Assembly: GCF_900101845.1 (NCBI RefSeq) | Contig: NZ_FNAM01000029.1 | Span: 1 to 64,000 of the forward strand | Direction of reading: 5' to 3' | Origin: Sporomusa acidovorans | GTDB lineage: Bacteria > Bacillota > Negativicutes > Sporomusales > Sporomusaceae | DNA length: 64,000 nucleotides | In this document: positions 1-8,399 of the stretch, one piece after another | Position numbering within the stretch: position 1 is the first letter of the stretch | How the letters are laid out: each line of letters opens with the position of its first letter | Program-made: the position numbers and the translations under genes | The notes under the pieces: generated by a model | Told to the model about the DNA's origin: nothing | Database searches by the model: none | What the model saw: the letters and a program-made list of their open reading frames with translations, nothing else

Positions 1-265
<265 letters not shown>

Positions 266-427
266 AGTGCATGCCGTCTATATAACATATAACTTTTTAC
301 CGCCACTTTCATAATAGAGTAAACAAGTCACTTTATCAGAAGAGACAGGCAAAAGTTCAAAGTCATAATTGACTACATATTATTGAAGCCATTTGTTGGC
401 TCTCAAATCAAAAAATTATTTATTGAC

Positions 428-455
428 GTTGAATTATCACAAATGATAATTCAAC
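428..455 (-). other. Perfect 12-bp hairpin in the rRNA leader
   Basis: Inverted repeat gttgaattatca / tgataattcaac with a 4-base loop, between the rRNA promoters and the 16S 5' end. In the transcribed direction it is followed by an A/T-rich run ending in TTTTTT. It could be a processing stem, a leader structure subject to antitermination, or a weak terminator. The structure is seen; its role is not known. Confidence 0.6.
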
Positions 456-484
456 CGCACATCTGGCTTTTGATGCATTACTTA

Positions 485-505
485 CATTGTTCAGTTTTCA
501 GGGAA
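485..505 (-). promoter_or_regulatory. boxA-like antitermination element of the rRNA leader
   Basis: The transcribed strand reads TTCCCTGAAAACTGAACAA, resembling the TGCTCTTTGAAAACT boxA that precedes rRNA genes in Firmicutes. It lies downstream of both promoter candidates and upstream of the 16S gene, the expected place for a NusB/NusE-bound antiterminator. Assignment rests on motif similarity and position. Confidence 0.6.
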
Positions 506-536
506 CGCATCACCGCATTGCGGCAACAGCTTTTAT

Positions 537-566
537 ATAATAGCATAGTGCCTTTTGTTGTGTCAA
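537..566 (-). promoter_or_regulatory. rRNA promoter, proximal (TTGACA-18-TATTAT)
   Basis: On the minus strand TTGACA (561-566) is followed after 18 bases by TATTAT (537-542). It would start transcription about 265 bases before the 16S gene, as expected of the inner of two tandem rRNA promoters. Confidence 0.75.
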
Positions 567-617
567 TACCGGTTTTAGTGGTAATTTTTACTTTTCAAAC
601 CGCAATCAACTTTATAT

Positions 618-646
618 ATATTATCACGCACACTACAGGGTGTCAA
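618..646 (-). promoter_or_regulatory. rRNA promoter, distal (TTGACA-17-TAATAT)
   Basis: On the minus strand TTGACA (641-646) is followed after exactly 17 bases by TAATAT (618-623). Sequence upstream of the -35 is A/T-rich. Together with the proximal promoter it forms the tandem pair typical of rRNA operons. The rest of the roughly 590-base stretch between the 16S gene and the next coding gene holds only these promoters, the leader elements and the repeat described below. Confidence 0.75.
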
Positions 647-727
647 TATTACTATTTGTCGAAATTTATCATGAAACTTCGTGATAAATGACTTGGTTAT
701 ATTATCATATTGATTATTAGTGTCTAT

Positions 728-835
728 AGACATAAGAAAAGACTTGGTTTGTGCCAAGTCTTTCAGGACGCCGGCAGAAGCCGCCGTTCTTACTTATTAA
801 CAGAAAGGTTATACTTTCTGTTAATGTAAAAAACA
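728..835 (+). repeat. Dispersed ~110-bp structured repeat, copy A
   Basis: This stretch matches, in opposite orientation, the element at 7163-7273 over nearly its full length, from AGACATAA to TAATGTAAAAAACA. It contains a hairpin aaagacttgg/ccaagtcttt, the shared core caggacgccggcagaagcc and a second hairpin aacagaaagg...ctttctgtt. No terminal inverted repeats or reading frame are seen. Both copies sit next to the terminator of a gene that points towards them. Nature unknown: a REP/MITE-like element or a small structured RNA. Confidence 0.8.
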
Positions 836-854
836 TCGTATATAAACGATGTTT
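831..854 (-). terminator. Intrinsic terminator of the Spo0E-like gene
   Basis: Stem aaacatcg/cgatgttt with an 8-base loop overlaps the stop codon of the minus-strand gene and is followed on that strand by a T run (TTTTTTAC). Confidence 0.65.
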
Positions 855-1008
855 AGCAATAGCATTCAATGTACTCTTCCGTCAATCTGTCAAGTTTTTG
901 CTGCATTTCCCTGATTGTTCCTGCTGTAAAATTAAATTCCTGTAAATCATCACTATGGAGCAGAGATGAAAGTTTATCTATCTGCTTTAATAATTGAAGC
1001 TTTTTCAT
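853..1008 (-). CDS. Spo0E-like sporulation phosphatase, 51 aa (probable)
   Basis: A small, mostly helical protein starting MKKLQLLKQIDKL and ending with QQKLDRLTEEYIE. The spacing of the first helix and the second-helix pattern (Q-x-LD-x-L-x-x-Y) resemble the Spo0E family, small phosphatases that dephosphorylate Spo0A~P and delay sporulation. The first residue of the usual SQxLD signature is M rather than S, so the match is partial. The start was chosen at the ATG preceded by AAGGGAGAG, not the upstream in-frame ATG. It stands alone between the rRNA operon and the radical-SAM pair. It could be an unrelated small helical protein. Confidence 0.5.
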   Translation of the reverse strand: MKKLQLLKQIDKLSSLLHSDDLQEFNFTAGTIREMQQKLDRLTEEYIECYC

Positions 1009-1129
1009 TAGTATTACTACACTCTCCCTTAATTTTTGAACTGAATATAATATTAACAACTCTTGTTATCGTTGTAAATAAGTTTAAATAATCACAGAAG
1101 AGTAAGTTTATTCTAATAAATCAGCATGT

Positions 1130-2086
1130 TTATAAAAATTTCTTTAAAGCTGCACCATTAAGATAATTACATTGCTTTCCCTGCCAAGTATCACGTGTCA
1201 GCATCTCTTCTTCAATTGCTTCACGAATCTTCCACCAGCCAGTTTGCCAATTAGTAAAGAGCGTATTGGTCTCCGGCGCTCGCCCAATAAGTCGTTGAAT
1301 AACAATATCGGGGTGAAGATATTCAAGAAATGCCACTACTCTCTCAACATATTCTTCCTTACTAATCAGTGCAATCTCACCTTTTTGATACCAATCAGCC
1401 ATTACCGTATTTTTGACAATATATAACGCATGCAGTTTAACTTGGTCAACCCCAATTGCTGAAAGGATCTTTGCACTTTCTATTGTATCACTCATATCAT
1501 CCCAAGGAAGATTGAGGATTAGATGTGCACATACATCCATCGACCAACGTTTAACGCGCAGCGCAGCATCAATAAATTCGGCAAGAGTATGACCACGATT
1601 TATTTTTACGAGAGTATGATAATTTACCGTCTGCAACCCTAGTTCAATACTTATATCAATGTTATGCTTTTCCTTGATTGTCGCCAGCATCTCCAAATAG
1701 TTGTCATTAATGCAATCAGGCCTGGTTGCCAACGCAATAGCAACAATATCTTCCTGGCAGGCTTCCAGTACATGTTGTTTTAATTGTTCAACCGGCAAAT
1801 ACGTATTGCTAAAATTTTGGAAATAGGGGATGAATTTTTTAGCTTTATATTTAGGCGCAATATGGGCTTTGTTTGCAGCCAATTGATCACGGACAGTTAG
1901 TGAGGCTGGCAAATTTTCGTAGCCGGCACCAATTTCACCGCAAAATACACATCCTTGCCGGCCGCACTGCCCATCGCGGTTTGGACATGTTACCGGTAAA
2001 CTCACGGGTAATTTGTATACTTTTTCGCCATACTTTTGGCGCAGATAGTCAGAATACCTGTTATATCTGGTTCCAGAAGTCATCAT
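1130..2086 (-). CDS. Radical SAM protein, YhcC/YtqA type
   Basis: 318 aa with an N-terminal cysteine cluster at residues 34, 41, 46 and 49 (CPNRDGQ-CGRQG-CVFC), characteristic of the YhcC/YtqA family (TIGR01212), followed by the radical SAM barrel with IELGLQTV and HLILNLPWDD segments. The family binds a [4Fe-4S] cluster and SAM; its exact reaction is not settled as far as I know. The start overlaps the end of the upstream DUF4080-type gene by 26 bases, so the two are probably translated from one message. Two ATG codons are adjacent at the start and either could be used. Length is normal. Confidence 0.9.
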   Translation of the reverse strand: MMTSGTRYNRYSDYLRQKYGEKVYKLPVSLPVTCPNRDGQCGRQGCVFCGEIGAGYENLPASLTVRDQLAANKAHIAPKYKAKKFIPYFQNFSNTYLPVEQLKQHVLEACQEDIVAIALATRPDCINDNYLEMLATIKEKHNIDISIELGLQTVNYHTLVKINRGHTLAEFIDAALRVKRWSMDVCAHLILNLPWDDMSDTIESAKILSAIGVDQVKLHALYIVKNTVMADWYQKGEIALISKEEYVERVVAFLEYLHPDIVIQRLIGRAPETNTLFTNWQTGWWKIREAIEEEMLTRDTWQGKQCNYLNGAALKKFL

Positions 2087-3830
2087 AATTGATCACCTGA
2101 TAAGATGTTTTTAAATTTTGATAAGAGAAAAGTACCGCAACCTCGCGTTTGTCCAATTTTTCAGCACCTTGTAAATACGCGGGAATGTCCACACGAAATA
2201 CTTCTATATGATAAGTTCTTTTTATATCCCGCCAGGAAGTAAAGGTAAAATCAGGCAAATATCGCCGAACACAATCACTATTTCGCCAAAAGGCAGTTTT
2301 ATAGTCAGCCCATTTATCGTTTGCCGCCTGATTTACTTGGTTCCATGGTAAAAATTCAGGACGAACTGTTCCGTGCTCACTCATAAGTGCATCAAATTTC
2401 AAAAGTTCATCATAGGTCTGTCTGGCACTCGGATAAAACTCAGTACAAAATTCAGCCATATACCGATATAGATTCTTAGCGCTATGAGCAACAAGCTGAT
2501 ACCCATGCCGTTCCCAATAACCAGCCACTTGACTGTAAAAGGCAAACGCTCCGCCGCCGCTAAGCTGAATAAGCCAGGGCAAACTATAGCGAAAACGCCC
2601 GCTATTATATATCTGTTCAAAGACTTCCTCTAAAATCTTAAGATGTCTGATCACCGTATAATCCATATAGTTGTTTGCCAAAACTTCGTACGGGGCAGTA
2701 GCCATGGCTATATAACCATGGCTGGCGGCATTCTGCCTGATGCCTGAGCCTTTAAGCAATTTTAAAAATCCGATTTGCAGCATATCTGGCTGAAGGCCGT
2801 AAACATCGTTAAAGGATTGGGCAAAAGCTGTACTATTTTCATAGGGCAAACCCACAATTAAATCCAAATGCAAGTGAATGTTGCCATATCTCCTGATTTG
2901 ACCAACATAATTTACGATTTTCGTCCAGTTGTTATGTCTTTTTATAGCCGCAAGAGTTTGTTCATTTGTCGATTGAATACCAATTTCAAATTGAAATCTC
3001 CCCGCCGGCACCTGCTCAAGAAACTCCACCACTTCCTGATCCCAAATGTCGGCTGCAATCTCAAAATGAAAATTAGTCCGGCATGTTTGCCGCGCCAAAA
3101 ATTGCAATATAGGAAAATAATGCTCTTTACGGGCATTAAACGTGCGATCAACAAATTTAACCTGCTTTACGTTATGTTCAATAAAGAACCTTAGATCACG
3201 CAGTACCTTCTCCAAGCTAACATACCGCACACCGGCAGTTATGCTCGATAAACAGTACTGGCAGCCAAAAGGACAGCCGCGCGAGCTTTCATAATACAGT
3301 ATTTTGTCTTTAAGATCCTCCATATCTGCGTGCATATAAGGAAAGGGAATGTCATCAAGTCTGGCAACTATTTGCGGTTTACCGGCAATAACGGTTCCCG
3401 CTTGCCGATAGGCTAAGCCAGGAAGGTTGCCCGTTCGCTGTCCTGCACGCAACGTTGCCAGCAGGGTATCCAAGGTTTCCTCACCTTCACCTAATACGAT
3501 ATAATCAATAGCCGTATACTTCCGTAATAGTTCTTCAGGTTGATAAGATACCTCCGGCCCCCCCAGAACGATAATCGTTTTCGGCTGTACTTTTTTTATG
3601 AGGTCGGCAAGCTGCAAAGTTGCCTCTATGTTCCAGATATAGCAAGCTAAGCCGATGACATCAGCCTGGTAGGAAAAAAGGTCGCTAACTATCGCCAGCA
3701 ACCCATTATTGACCGTGTATTCGCGAACAACTATGTTCCGGCCCGGGGCTTGGCAAAAGGACGCTAAATAACGCAATGCCAATGATGAATGAATATATTT
3801 GGCATTCAATGTTGCCAGTGCAATGTTCAT
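2061..3830 (-). CDS. B12-binding-domain radical SAM protein (DUF4080 type)
   Basis: About 589 aa. The N-terminal 130 residues form a cobalamin-binding-like Rossmann domain (MNIALATLNAKYIHSS..., IIVLGGPEVS, YIVLGEGEET). The radical SAM motif C-x3-C-x2-C follows (GCPFGCQYC, about residues 186-193), and the last 150 residues fit the DUF4080 C-terminal domain. Such proteins are usually annotated as B12-dependent radical SAM enzymes of unknown substrate. The start was placed at the ATG preceded by GGGAG at 7 bases; a second ATG 18 bases upstream also has a GGGAG. It heads the pair with the YhcC-type gene. Confidence 0.85.
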   Translation of the reverse strand: MNIALATLNAKYIHSSLALRYLASFCQAPGRNIVVREYTVNNGLLAIVSDLFSYQADVIGLACYIWNIEATLQLADLIKKVQPKTIIVLGGPEVSYQPEELLRKYTAIDYIVLGEGEETLDTLLATLRAGQRTGNLPGLAYRQAGTVIAGKPQIVARLDDIPFPYMHADMEDLKDKILYYESSRGCPFGCQYCLSSITAGVRYVSLEKVLRDLRFFIEHNVKQVKFVDRTFNARKEHYFPILQFLARQTCRTNFHFEIAADIWDQEVVEFLEQVPAGRFQFEIGIQSTNEQTLAAIKRHNNWTKIVNYVGQIRRYGNIHLHLDLIVGLPYENSTAFAQSFNDVYGLQPDMLQIGFLKLLKGSGIRQNAASHGYIAMATAPYEVLANNYMDYTVIRHLKILEEVFEQIYNSGRFRYSLPWLIQLSGGGAFAFYSQVAGYWERHGYQLVAHSAKNLYRYMAEFCTEFYPSARQTYDELLKFDALMSEHGTVRPEFLPWNQVNQAANDKWADYKTAFWRNSDCVRRYLPDFTFTSWRDIKRTYHIEVFRVDIPAYLQGAEKLDKREVAVLFSYQNLKTSYQVINYDDFWNQI

Positions 3831-4010
3831 AATCATTCTCCCATCCACAATCTCCCTGCAAGTATAGTGGTTTCGGACTAACTTGTCAAATCTAGTGCCT
3901 TGACCGGATTAGATATAGTGCTATTCACCAATAAAATGAGCTCTGCATAAAATAAATTAAGGTAAACATTATCTTAAAGCTCACTATACTGCGTAAGGAT
4001 GGTGAAAACG

Positions 4011-4793
4011 ATGCGCATTATGCTTGACGGGCGCTATCTACCTGGTAATGCCCGCGTCAACCGTGATTTATTAATAACGCTTCGCAACATAGCGAAAGCA
4101 TTAAAATTTGGAATTCGTTATGACGCCCAACGGGAACTTGTTCTAATAAACTCCAAAGATTCCTCCATACCGCCACTGCCAAGCGAACATCTTGCAGACG
4201 AAAGAACCGAAGATGAAAACGCCCGCCTTGCAGGCAAAGTTATTTGTCTTGACCCCGGACATGGCGGCAGTGACCCGGGTGCACTTGGGCCAACCGGTAC
4301 AACGGAAAAAGACAATACCCTGGCGATTGCTTTATCACTGAAGGAAAAACTGGAAAAAAACGGTGCCACAGTGGTTATGACCAGGGATAGCGATAGCGAA
4401 GTAGTTTCCGCAGAAACCAGCGCTGCGGAAGATCTCAGCACACGGGTAGATATTGCCAATCAGTCGGAAGTAGATTTATTCATTAGCATCCATAATGATG
4501 CATTCTCCAGCCAGACAGCCGCCGGCACAACCACTTTCCACTACGGCGACAAAGATTCTATTAAATTAGCCAATCTTGTCCAACAGGGACTCTGTGAAAA
4601 ACTCGGTACTAAAAATAGAGGGGCTCGCTTTGCCAGCCTGTATGTATTGCGGTATACGAATATGCCTTCTATTTTAATTGAAATCGCTTTTATCTCCAAC
4701 ATGGTAGAAGAAATGCTATTATCCAGTGTAGATGGCCGGGATAATGCAGCTGAAAGCATTTGTGACAGTATATTAAAATATTATAAAGTATAG
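4011..4793 (+). CDS. N-acetylmuramoyl-L-alanine amidase (Amidase_3, CwlC/CwlD-like)
   Basis: 260 aa. A short N-terminal domain (about 45 residues, MRIMLDGRYLPG...) precedes a complete zinc amidase domain. Zinc ligands and catalytic glutamate are visible: H84 (LDPGHGG), E99 (TTEKDN), H161 (SIHNDA) and E224 (LIEIAF). It cleaves the amide bond between N-acetylmuramic acid and the stem peptide of peptidoglycan. No signal peptide or membrane helix is seen, which is unusual for a wall enzyme but known for mother-cell lysis amidases of the CwlC type; a role in sporulation is therefore an inference. The ATG at 4011 is preferred because AAGGATGG lies at a normal distance; an in-frame ATG at 3999 also exists. 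Confidence 0.85.
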   Translation: MRIMLDGRYLPGNARVNRDLLITLRNIAKALKFGIRYDAQRELVLINSKDSSIPPLPSEHLADERTEDENARLAGKVICLDPGHGGSDPGALGPTGTTEKDNTLAIALSLKEKLEKNGATVVMTRDSDSEVVSAETSAAEDLSTRVDIANQSEVDLFISIHNDAFSSQTAAGTTTFHYGDKDSIKLANLVQQGLCEKLGTKNRGARFASLYVLRYTNMPSILIEIAFISNMVEEMLLSSVDGRDNAAESICDSILKYYKV

Positions 4794-4894
4794 GAATTAT
4801 TTTATTTAGGGCATGCTATACCCAGGAAATACCACCCTATCTGACTAATATAATATATATTATATAATGTAAACTCTCAAAAGGAAGTGTTTTC

Positions 4895-6706
4895 ATGCCA
4901 GAACCATCTACCACATTGCCCTCCCGTGACCAAATAAAACCTGAGTATAAATGGAAAATGGAAGATATCTATGCCACAGAAGATCTATGGCAAGCTGATT
5001 TTGACACTCTCAAGGGATATTTACCAAGAATTATGGAATATAGAGAAACCCTATCGCAATCAGCCGCCAGACTTGCTGACTGTTTAAAACTGCGGGATGA
5101 AATCAGTATTATGGCCGGCAAATTGTTTGCCTATGCACGCTTGCACCGTGATGAAAATACCGCCAATGCCAAATACCAATCACTTGTTGGCAAAGCCGAA
5201 GGATTGCTGGCGGACTTAGGTGCAGCCAGTTCATTTATTGAACCGGAAATACTCGCTCTGCCTGATGCCACATTAGCACAATTCCGCAACAATGAGCATT
5301 TGGCTGATTATACCTTCTACTTTGATAATCTGGCCCGTCAAAAACAACACGTACTATCCCCGGCAGAGGAAGAAATCCTAGCCAGAGCAGCCGAAGCAAC
5401 CCAGGCAGCAGAAAATATTTTTAACATGCTGGCACATGCAGATATGACCTTCCCTGACATTACTGACGAAAACGGAAAAACGCTCACCCTGAGCGAAGGC
5501 CGTTACCGTTCCTTAATTATGTCGCCTGACCGCCGGGTTCGTAAAGATGCCTTTCTCGGGTTATTTGGCGCGTATAATGCCCTGCGTAATAGTTTTGCTG
5601 CCATACTGACAGGCAATGTAAAGAAAAACATTTTTTACGGTCGCACCCGTAGATTCACTTCCACTTTAGAATCTGCTTTGTCTGATGGCAATATTCCGGT
5701 AAACGTTTACAATAATCTGCTGACCACCGTCAACAACAACCTAGAACCCCTACACCGTTACGTTGCTCTCAAGAAAAAAGCGTTGAAACTAGACAATATC
5801 CATATGTATGATTTGTATACGCCGGTGGCTCCCAATACAAAATTTAATATACCTTACCCGGATGGCCTGCAGCTAGTCCGTGACGGGCTTGCCCCGCTAG
5901 GTCCCGAATATGCAGCAGTTTTAAATAAAGGACTGACCTCCGGCTGGATAGACGTCTATGAAAATAAAGGGAAACAAACCGGCGCTTACAGCTGGGGGGT
6001 GTATGATGTTCATCCTTTTGTTCTTTTAAATTATAATAAACGTCTGGAAGATGTCAGTACCCTCGCCCATGAAATGGGGCACGCTATCCATAGTTATTAC
6101 AGTCAGGCTTCCCAACCCTATGCGACTGCTGAATATACGATATTTACAGCCGAAGTAGCCTCGACCACCAATGAAATTCTCCTCAATAACCACCTTTTAA
6201 AAACAACGGCCGACAAACTAAAAAAACTATATTTAGTAAACCAATACCTCGAAATGGTGCGTACCACTGTTTACCGGCAAACTCTGTTTGCTGAATTCGA
6301 GAAATCCATCTATGAAAAGGCGGAAGAAGGTGAAACTCTTACTGCAGACTTACTGGATGAAATGTGGCATGCGCTTAACGCCAAATATTATGGTTCTGAA
6401 ATAGTAATTGATCCCGAAATTAACACAGAATGGGCGAGAATCCCGCATTTCTACTGGAATTTCTACGTTTACCAATATGTTACCGGTTATGCTGCAGCAA
6501 CCACCCTGGCAGAAAAAATGCTTACAGAGGATGCCGCAGCCCAACAGCGGTATATTAACTTTCTTAAAAGCGGCGGCGCCGACTATCCTATTACTATTCT
6601 CAAAAACGCCGGTGTCGATATGTCTACCCCGCAGCCTGTTGAACTTACTCTGAATAAGTTTTCCAGCATGCTTGACGAGTTGGAAAATTTATTATCCAAC
6701 TCTTGA
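4895..6706 (+). CDS. pepF: Oligoendopeptidase F
   Basis: 603 aa, the normal PepF length. It is an M3-family zinc metallopeptidase acting on cytoplasmic oligopeptides. The HExxH site is LAHEMGHAIH (H392, E393, H396), with the third ligand probably E420 (FTAEVAST). The N-terminal helical region (DQIKPEYKWKMEDIYAT) is typical of the family. The start has AAAAGGAAG nine bases upstream. It is a single gene between the amidase and the zinc-ribbon gene; its stop codon lies inside the -35 box of the next promoter, so the next gene is separately transcribed. Confidence 0.95.
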   Translation: MPEPSTTLPSRDQIKPEYKWKMEDIYATEDLWQADFDTLKGYLPRIMEYRETLSQSAARLADCLKLRDEISIMAGKLFAYARLHRDENTANAKYQSLVGKAEGLLADLGAASSFIEPEILALPDATLAQFRNNEHLADYTFYFDNLARQKQHVLSPAEEEILARAAEATQAAENIFNMLAHADMTFPDITDENGKTLTLSEGRYRSLIMSPDRRVRKDAFLGLFGAYNALRNSFAAILTGNVKKNIFYGRTRRFTSTLESALSDGNIPVNVYNNLLTTVNNNLEPLHRYVALKKKALKLDNIHMYDLYTPVAPNTKFNIPYPDGLQLVRDGLAPLGPEYAAVLNKGLTSGWIDVYENKGKQTGAYSWGVYDVHPFVLLNYNKRLEDVSTLAHEMGHAIHSYYSQASQPYATAEYTIFTAEVASTTNEILLNNHLLKTTADKLKKLYLVNQYLEMVRTTVYRQTLFAEFEKSIYEKAEEGETLTADLLDEMWHALNAKYYGSEIVIDPEINTEWARIPHFYWNFYVYQYVTGYAAATTLAEKMLTEDAAAQQRYINFLKSGGADYPITILKNAGVDMSTPQPVELTLNKFSSMLDELENLLSNS

Positions 6707-6731
6707 CAATTGGTCATATGGGGGTTATAGT
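6703..6731 (+). promoter_or_regulatory. Sigma-A promoter TTGACA-17-TATAGT
   Basis: TTGACA (6703-6708), a 17-base spacer and TATAGT (6726-6731) give a near-ideal housekeeping promoter. The -35 box includes the pepF stop codon. It would drive the zinc-ribbon gene with a leader of about 100 bases. Confidence 0.8.
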
Positions 6732-6838
6732 GTTTATATGACAAAACATAATTGCTCTCGATGGCTAGCAACTTCATGTCTTGACCAACCGACAAGCAAT
6801 TGTTTACGTCAAACACATATTACGGAGGTTGGTTAAAC

Positions 6839-7126
6839 ATGGAATTTCAAGACAAAGACCTTACCTGTAAAGAATGCGGTGCAACATTTACGTTTACCGC
6901 ATCTGAACAAGCTTTTTATGCTGAGAAAGGTTTTCAAAATGATCCTTCTCGCTGCCCGGAATGCCGCTCAGCCAGAAAACGCCAAAACGGTGGCAATTCT
7001 CGTCCGCCACGCGAAATGTTTGATGCTGTCTGCAGCGCTTGTGGTTGTGAAACCCAGGTTCCTTTCCGTCCTACTGCCGGAAAACCTGTATACTGCCGCG
7101 AATGCTTTCAAGCAAATAGAAACTAG
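6839..7126 (+). CDS. Zinc-ribbon protein (probable zinc-ribbon domain family)
   Basis: 95 aa. Four CxxC pairs can be seen (TCKEC, RCPEC, CSACGC, YCREC), the last pair in PVYCRECF, typical of small proteins annotated as 'zinc-ribbon domain-containing'. The arrangement suggests two zinc ribbons, one per half. The first part, DLTCKECGATFTFTASEQ, matches the 'zf-trcl' ribbon pattern. It probably binds nucleic acid or protein; no function can be given. The ATG was chosen for its strong ribosome binding site (CGGAGGTTGG). It has its own promoter and terminator. Confidence 0.85.
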   Translation: MEFQDKDLTCKECGATFTFTASEQAFYAEKGFQNDPSRCPECRSARKRQNGGNSRPPREMFDAVCSACGCETQVPFRPTAGKPVYCRECFQANRN

Positions 7127-7142
7127 TTAATTCGCCAATTAG

Positions 7143-7170
7143 CAGGCCAGATTTATCTGGCCTGTTTTTT
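7143..7170 (+). terminator. Intrinsic terminator of the zinc-ribbon gene
   Basis: Perfect 9-bp stem caggccaga/tctggcctg with a 4-base loop, followed by six T residues. Confidence 0.9.
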
Positions 7171-7273
7171 ACATTACCAGAGAGGTTAGCCTTTCTGATA
7201 ATAAGTAAGAACGACTAGGGCTTCTGCCGGCGTCCTGAGGGACTTGGCACAAGCCCAGTCTTTTTTTATGTCT
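7163..7273 (-). repeat. Dispersed ~110-bp structured repeat, copy B
   Basis: Inverted copy of the element at 728-835. Conserved blocks are AGACATAA, AAAAGACT, TTGTGCCAAGTC, the core CAGGACGCCGGCAGAAGCC, GTTCTTACTTATTA, CAGAAAGG and TAATGTAAAAAACA. The inner block differs by a 3-base insertion, and the hairpin arms carry some differences (gactGGGc/aagtCCC). The copy lies between a convergent terminator and the ligase gene. Confidence 0.8.
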
Positions 7274-7392
7274 GTAAATAAGATTGCTTTCCGCAGATTA
7301 TTTATTTTTGTAATATATTTATCCTGCATGCAAAAACTATTACTAGCAAATGCGTTATCGCCCTGCCTATCCAAACATTAATTGAGGTTATT

Positions 7393-8379
7393 ATGTCAAA
7401 TATCAAACCCATGTTGGCTAAAACCGGGCAGTTGCCTGCCAGCCAAAGTGAATATAGTTTTGAGATTAAATGGGATGGGATTAGAGCTCTCTTTTATCTG
7501 CAAAAAGACGGCTACAAAGTAATGAGCCGTAATCTTAAAGATATCACTTTTCAATATCCTGAGCTTGCGAGTCTGGCAGCAACTGCCGGACGCTGCCAGA
7601 GCGAATTGATTCTCGATGGTGAAATTGTGGCTTTTGATAGCGCCGGACTTCCCTCCTTTTCCTTACTTCAACACCGGATGGGGGTAAAAGACAACGCGGT
7701 TATCGCTAAACTACAAGAAAAAGTACCCATAACCTATATAATTTTTGATATTTTATCTCTTGACAATTGCTCTCTCTTGAAAAAAAATTATCTTGAACGT
7801 CGCTTTCTATTGGAAAATCTCGCTTTACACGATATCCATTGGCAGACCCCGGCCTATAAAACGGGCGACGGTAAAGCAATTCTTACAGCCAGTCGCCAGC
7901 TAGGCTTAGAAGGGATTATCGCCAAGCGCCTGGACAGTCATTACGAAGCAGGTAAACGCAGCGGTGCCTGGCTCAAAATCAAAAACCAACGCCGCCAGGA
8001 ACTCGTTATTGGCGGCTGGATCCCAGGGCAGGGTTCCCGTAAAGGAAAAATTGGTGCACTGCTGCTCGGCTACTACGATAAAGCCATCCGGGACGTTAAA
8101 TCTAGTGGTAATTCCCAGCAGTTATTATATGCGGGCAAAGTTGGCACCGGCTTTACTCAGTCAACACTCTCATCACTTGCCAAACTATTGTCTCCGTTAG
8201 AAAAAACGAGCAGTCCATTTACCCCAGACCCGGGAATTAAGGGCGCACAATTTGTTGATCCGGTTTTAGTCGGTGAGTTCGAATTTACTGAATGGACGCC
8301 CAATCATACCCTCCGTCATCCATCTTTTAAAGGATTAAGAAATGATAAAGATCCCCGCCAGGTTATTCGTGAAGACTAA
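7393..8379 (+). CDS. ATP-dependent DNA ligase, LigD ligase-domain protein (NHEJ)
   Basis: 328 aa, the size of a stand-alone LigD ligase module. The nucleotidyltransferase motif I is EIKWDGIR, with the AMP-accepting lysine at about residue 26; EGIIAKR and WLKIK are motifs IV and V, and a C-terminal OB-fold follows (LVIGGWIPGQGSRKGKIGALL). It seals double-strand breaks in bacterial non-homologous end joining. The ATG has TTGAGG upstream. It is the first gene of a three-gene operon with ku (20-base gap) and the polymerase gene. No phosphoesterase domain is fused or found nearby. Confidence 0.93.
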   Translation: MSNIKPMLAKTGQLPASQSEYSFEIKWDGIRALFYLQKDGYKVMSRNLKDITFQYPELASLAATAGRCQSELILDGEIVAFDSAGLPSFSLLQHRMGVKDNAVIAKLQEKVPITYIIFDILSLDNCSLLKKNYLERRFLLENLALHDIHWQTPAYKTGDGKAILTASRQLGLEGIIAKRLDSHYEAGKRSGAWLKIKNQRRQELVIGGWIPGQGSRKGKIGALLLGYYDKAIRDVKSSGNSQQLLYAGKVGTGFTQSTLSSLAKLLSPLEKTSSPFTPDPGIKGAQFVDPVLVGEFEFTEWTPNHTLRHPSFKGLRNDKDPRQVIRED

Positions 8380-8399
8380 AGAACTGGAGGTAATCGCCT

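Noticed and set aside
7186-7374. Minus-strand open frame of 62 codons
   Set aside because: It overlaps the structured repeat copy B, has no ribosome binding site and no recognisable product.
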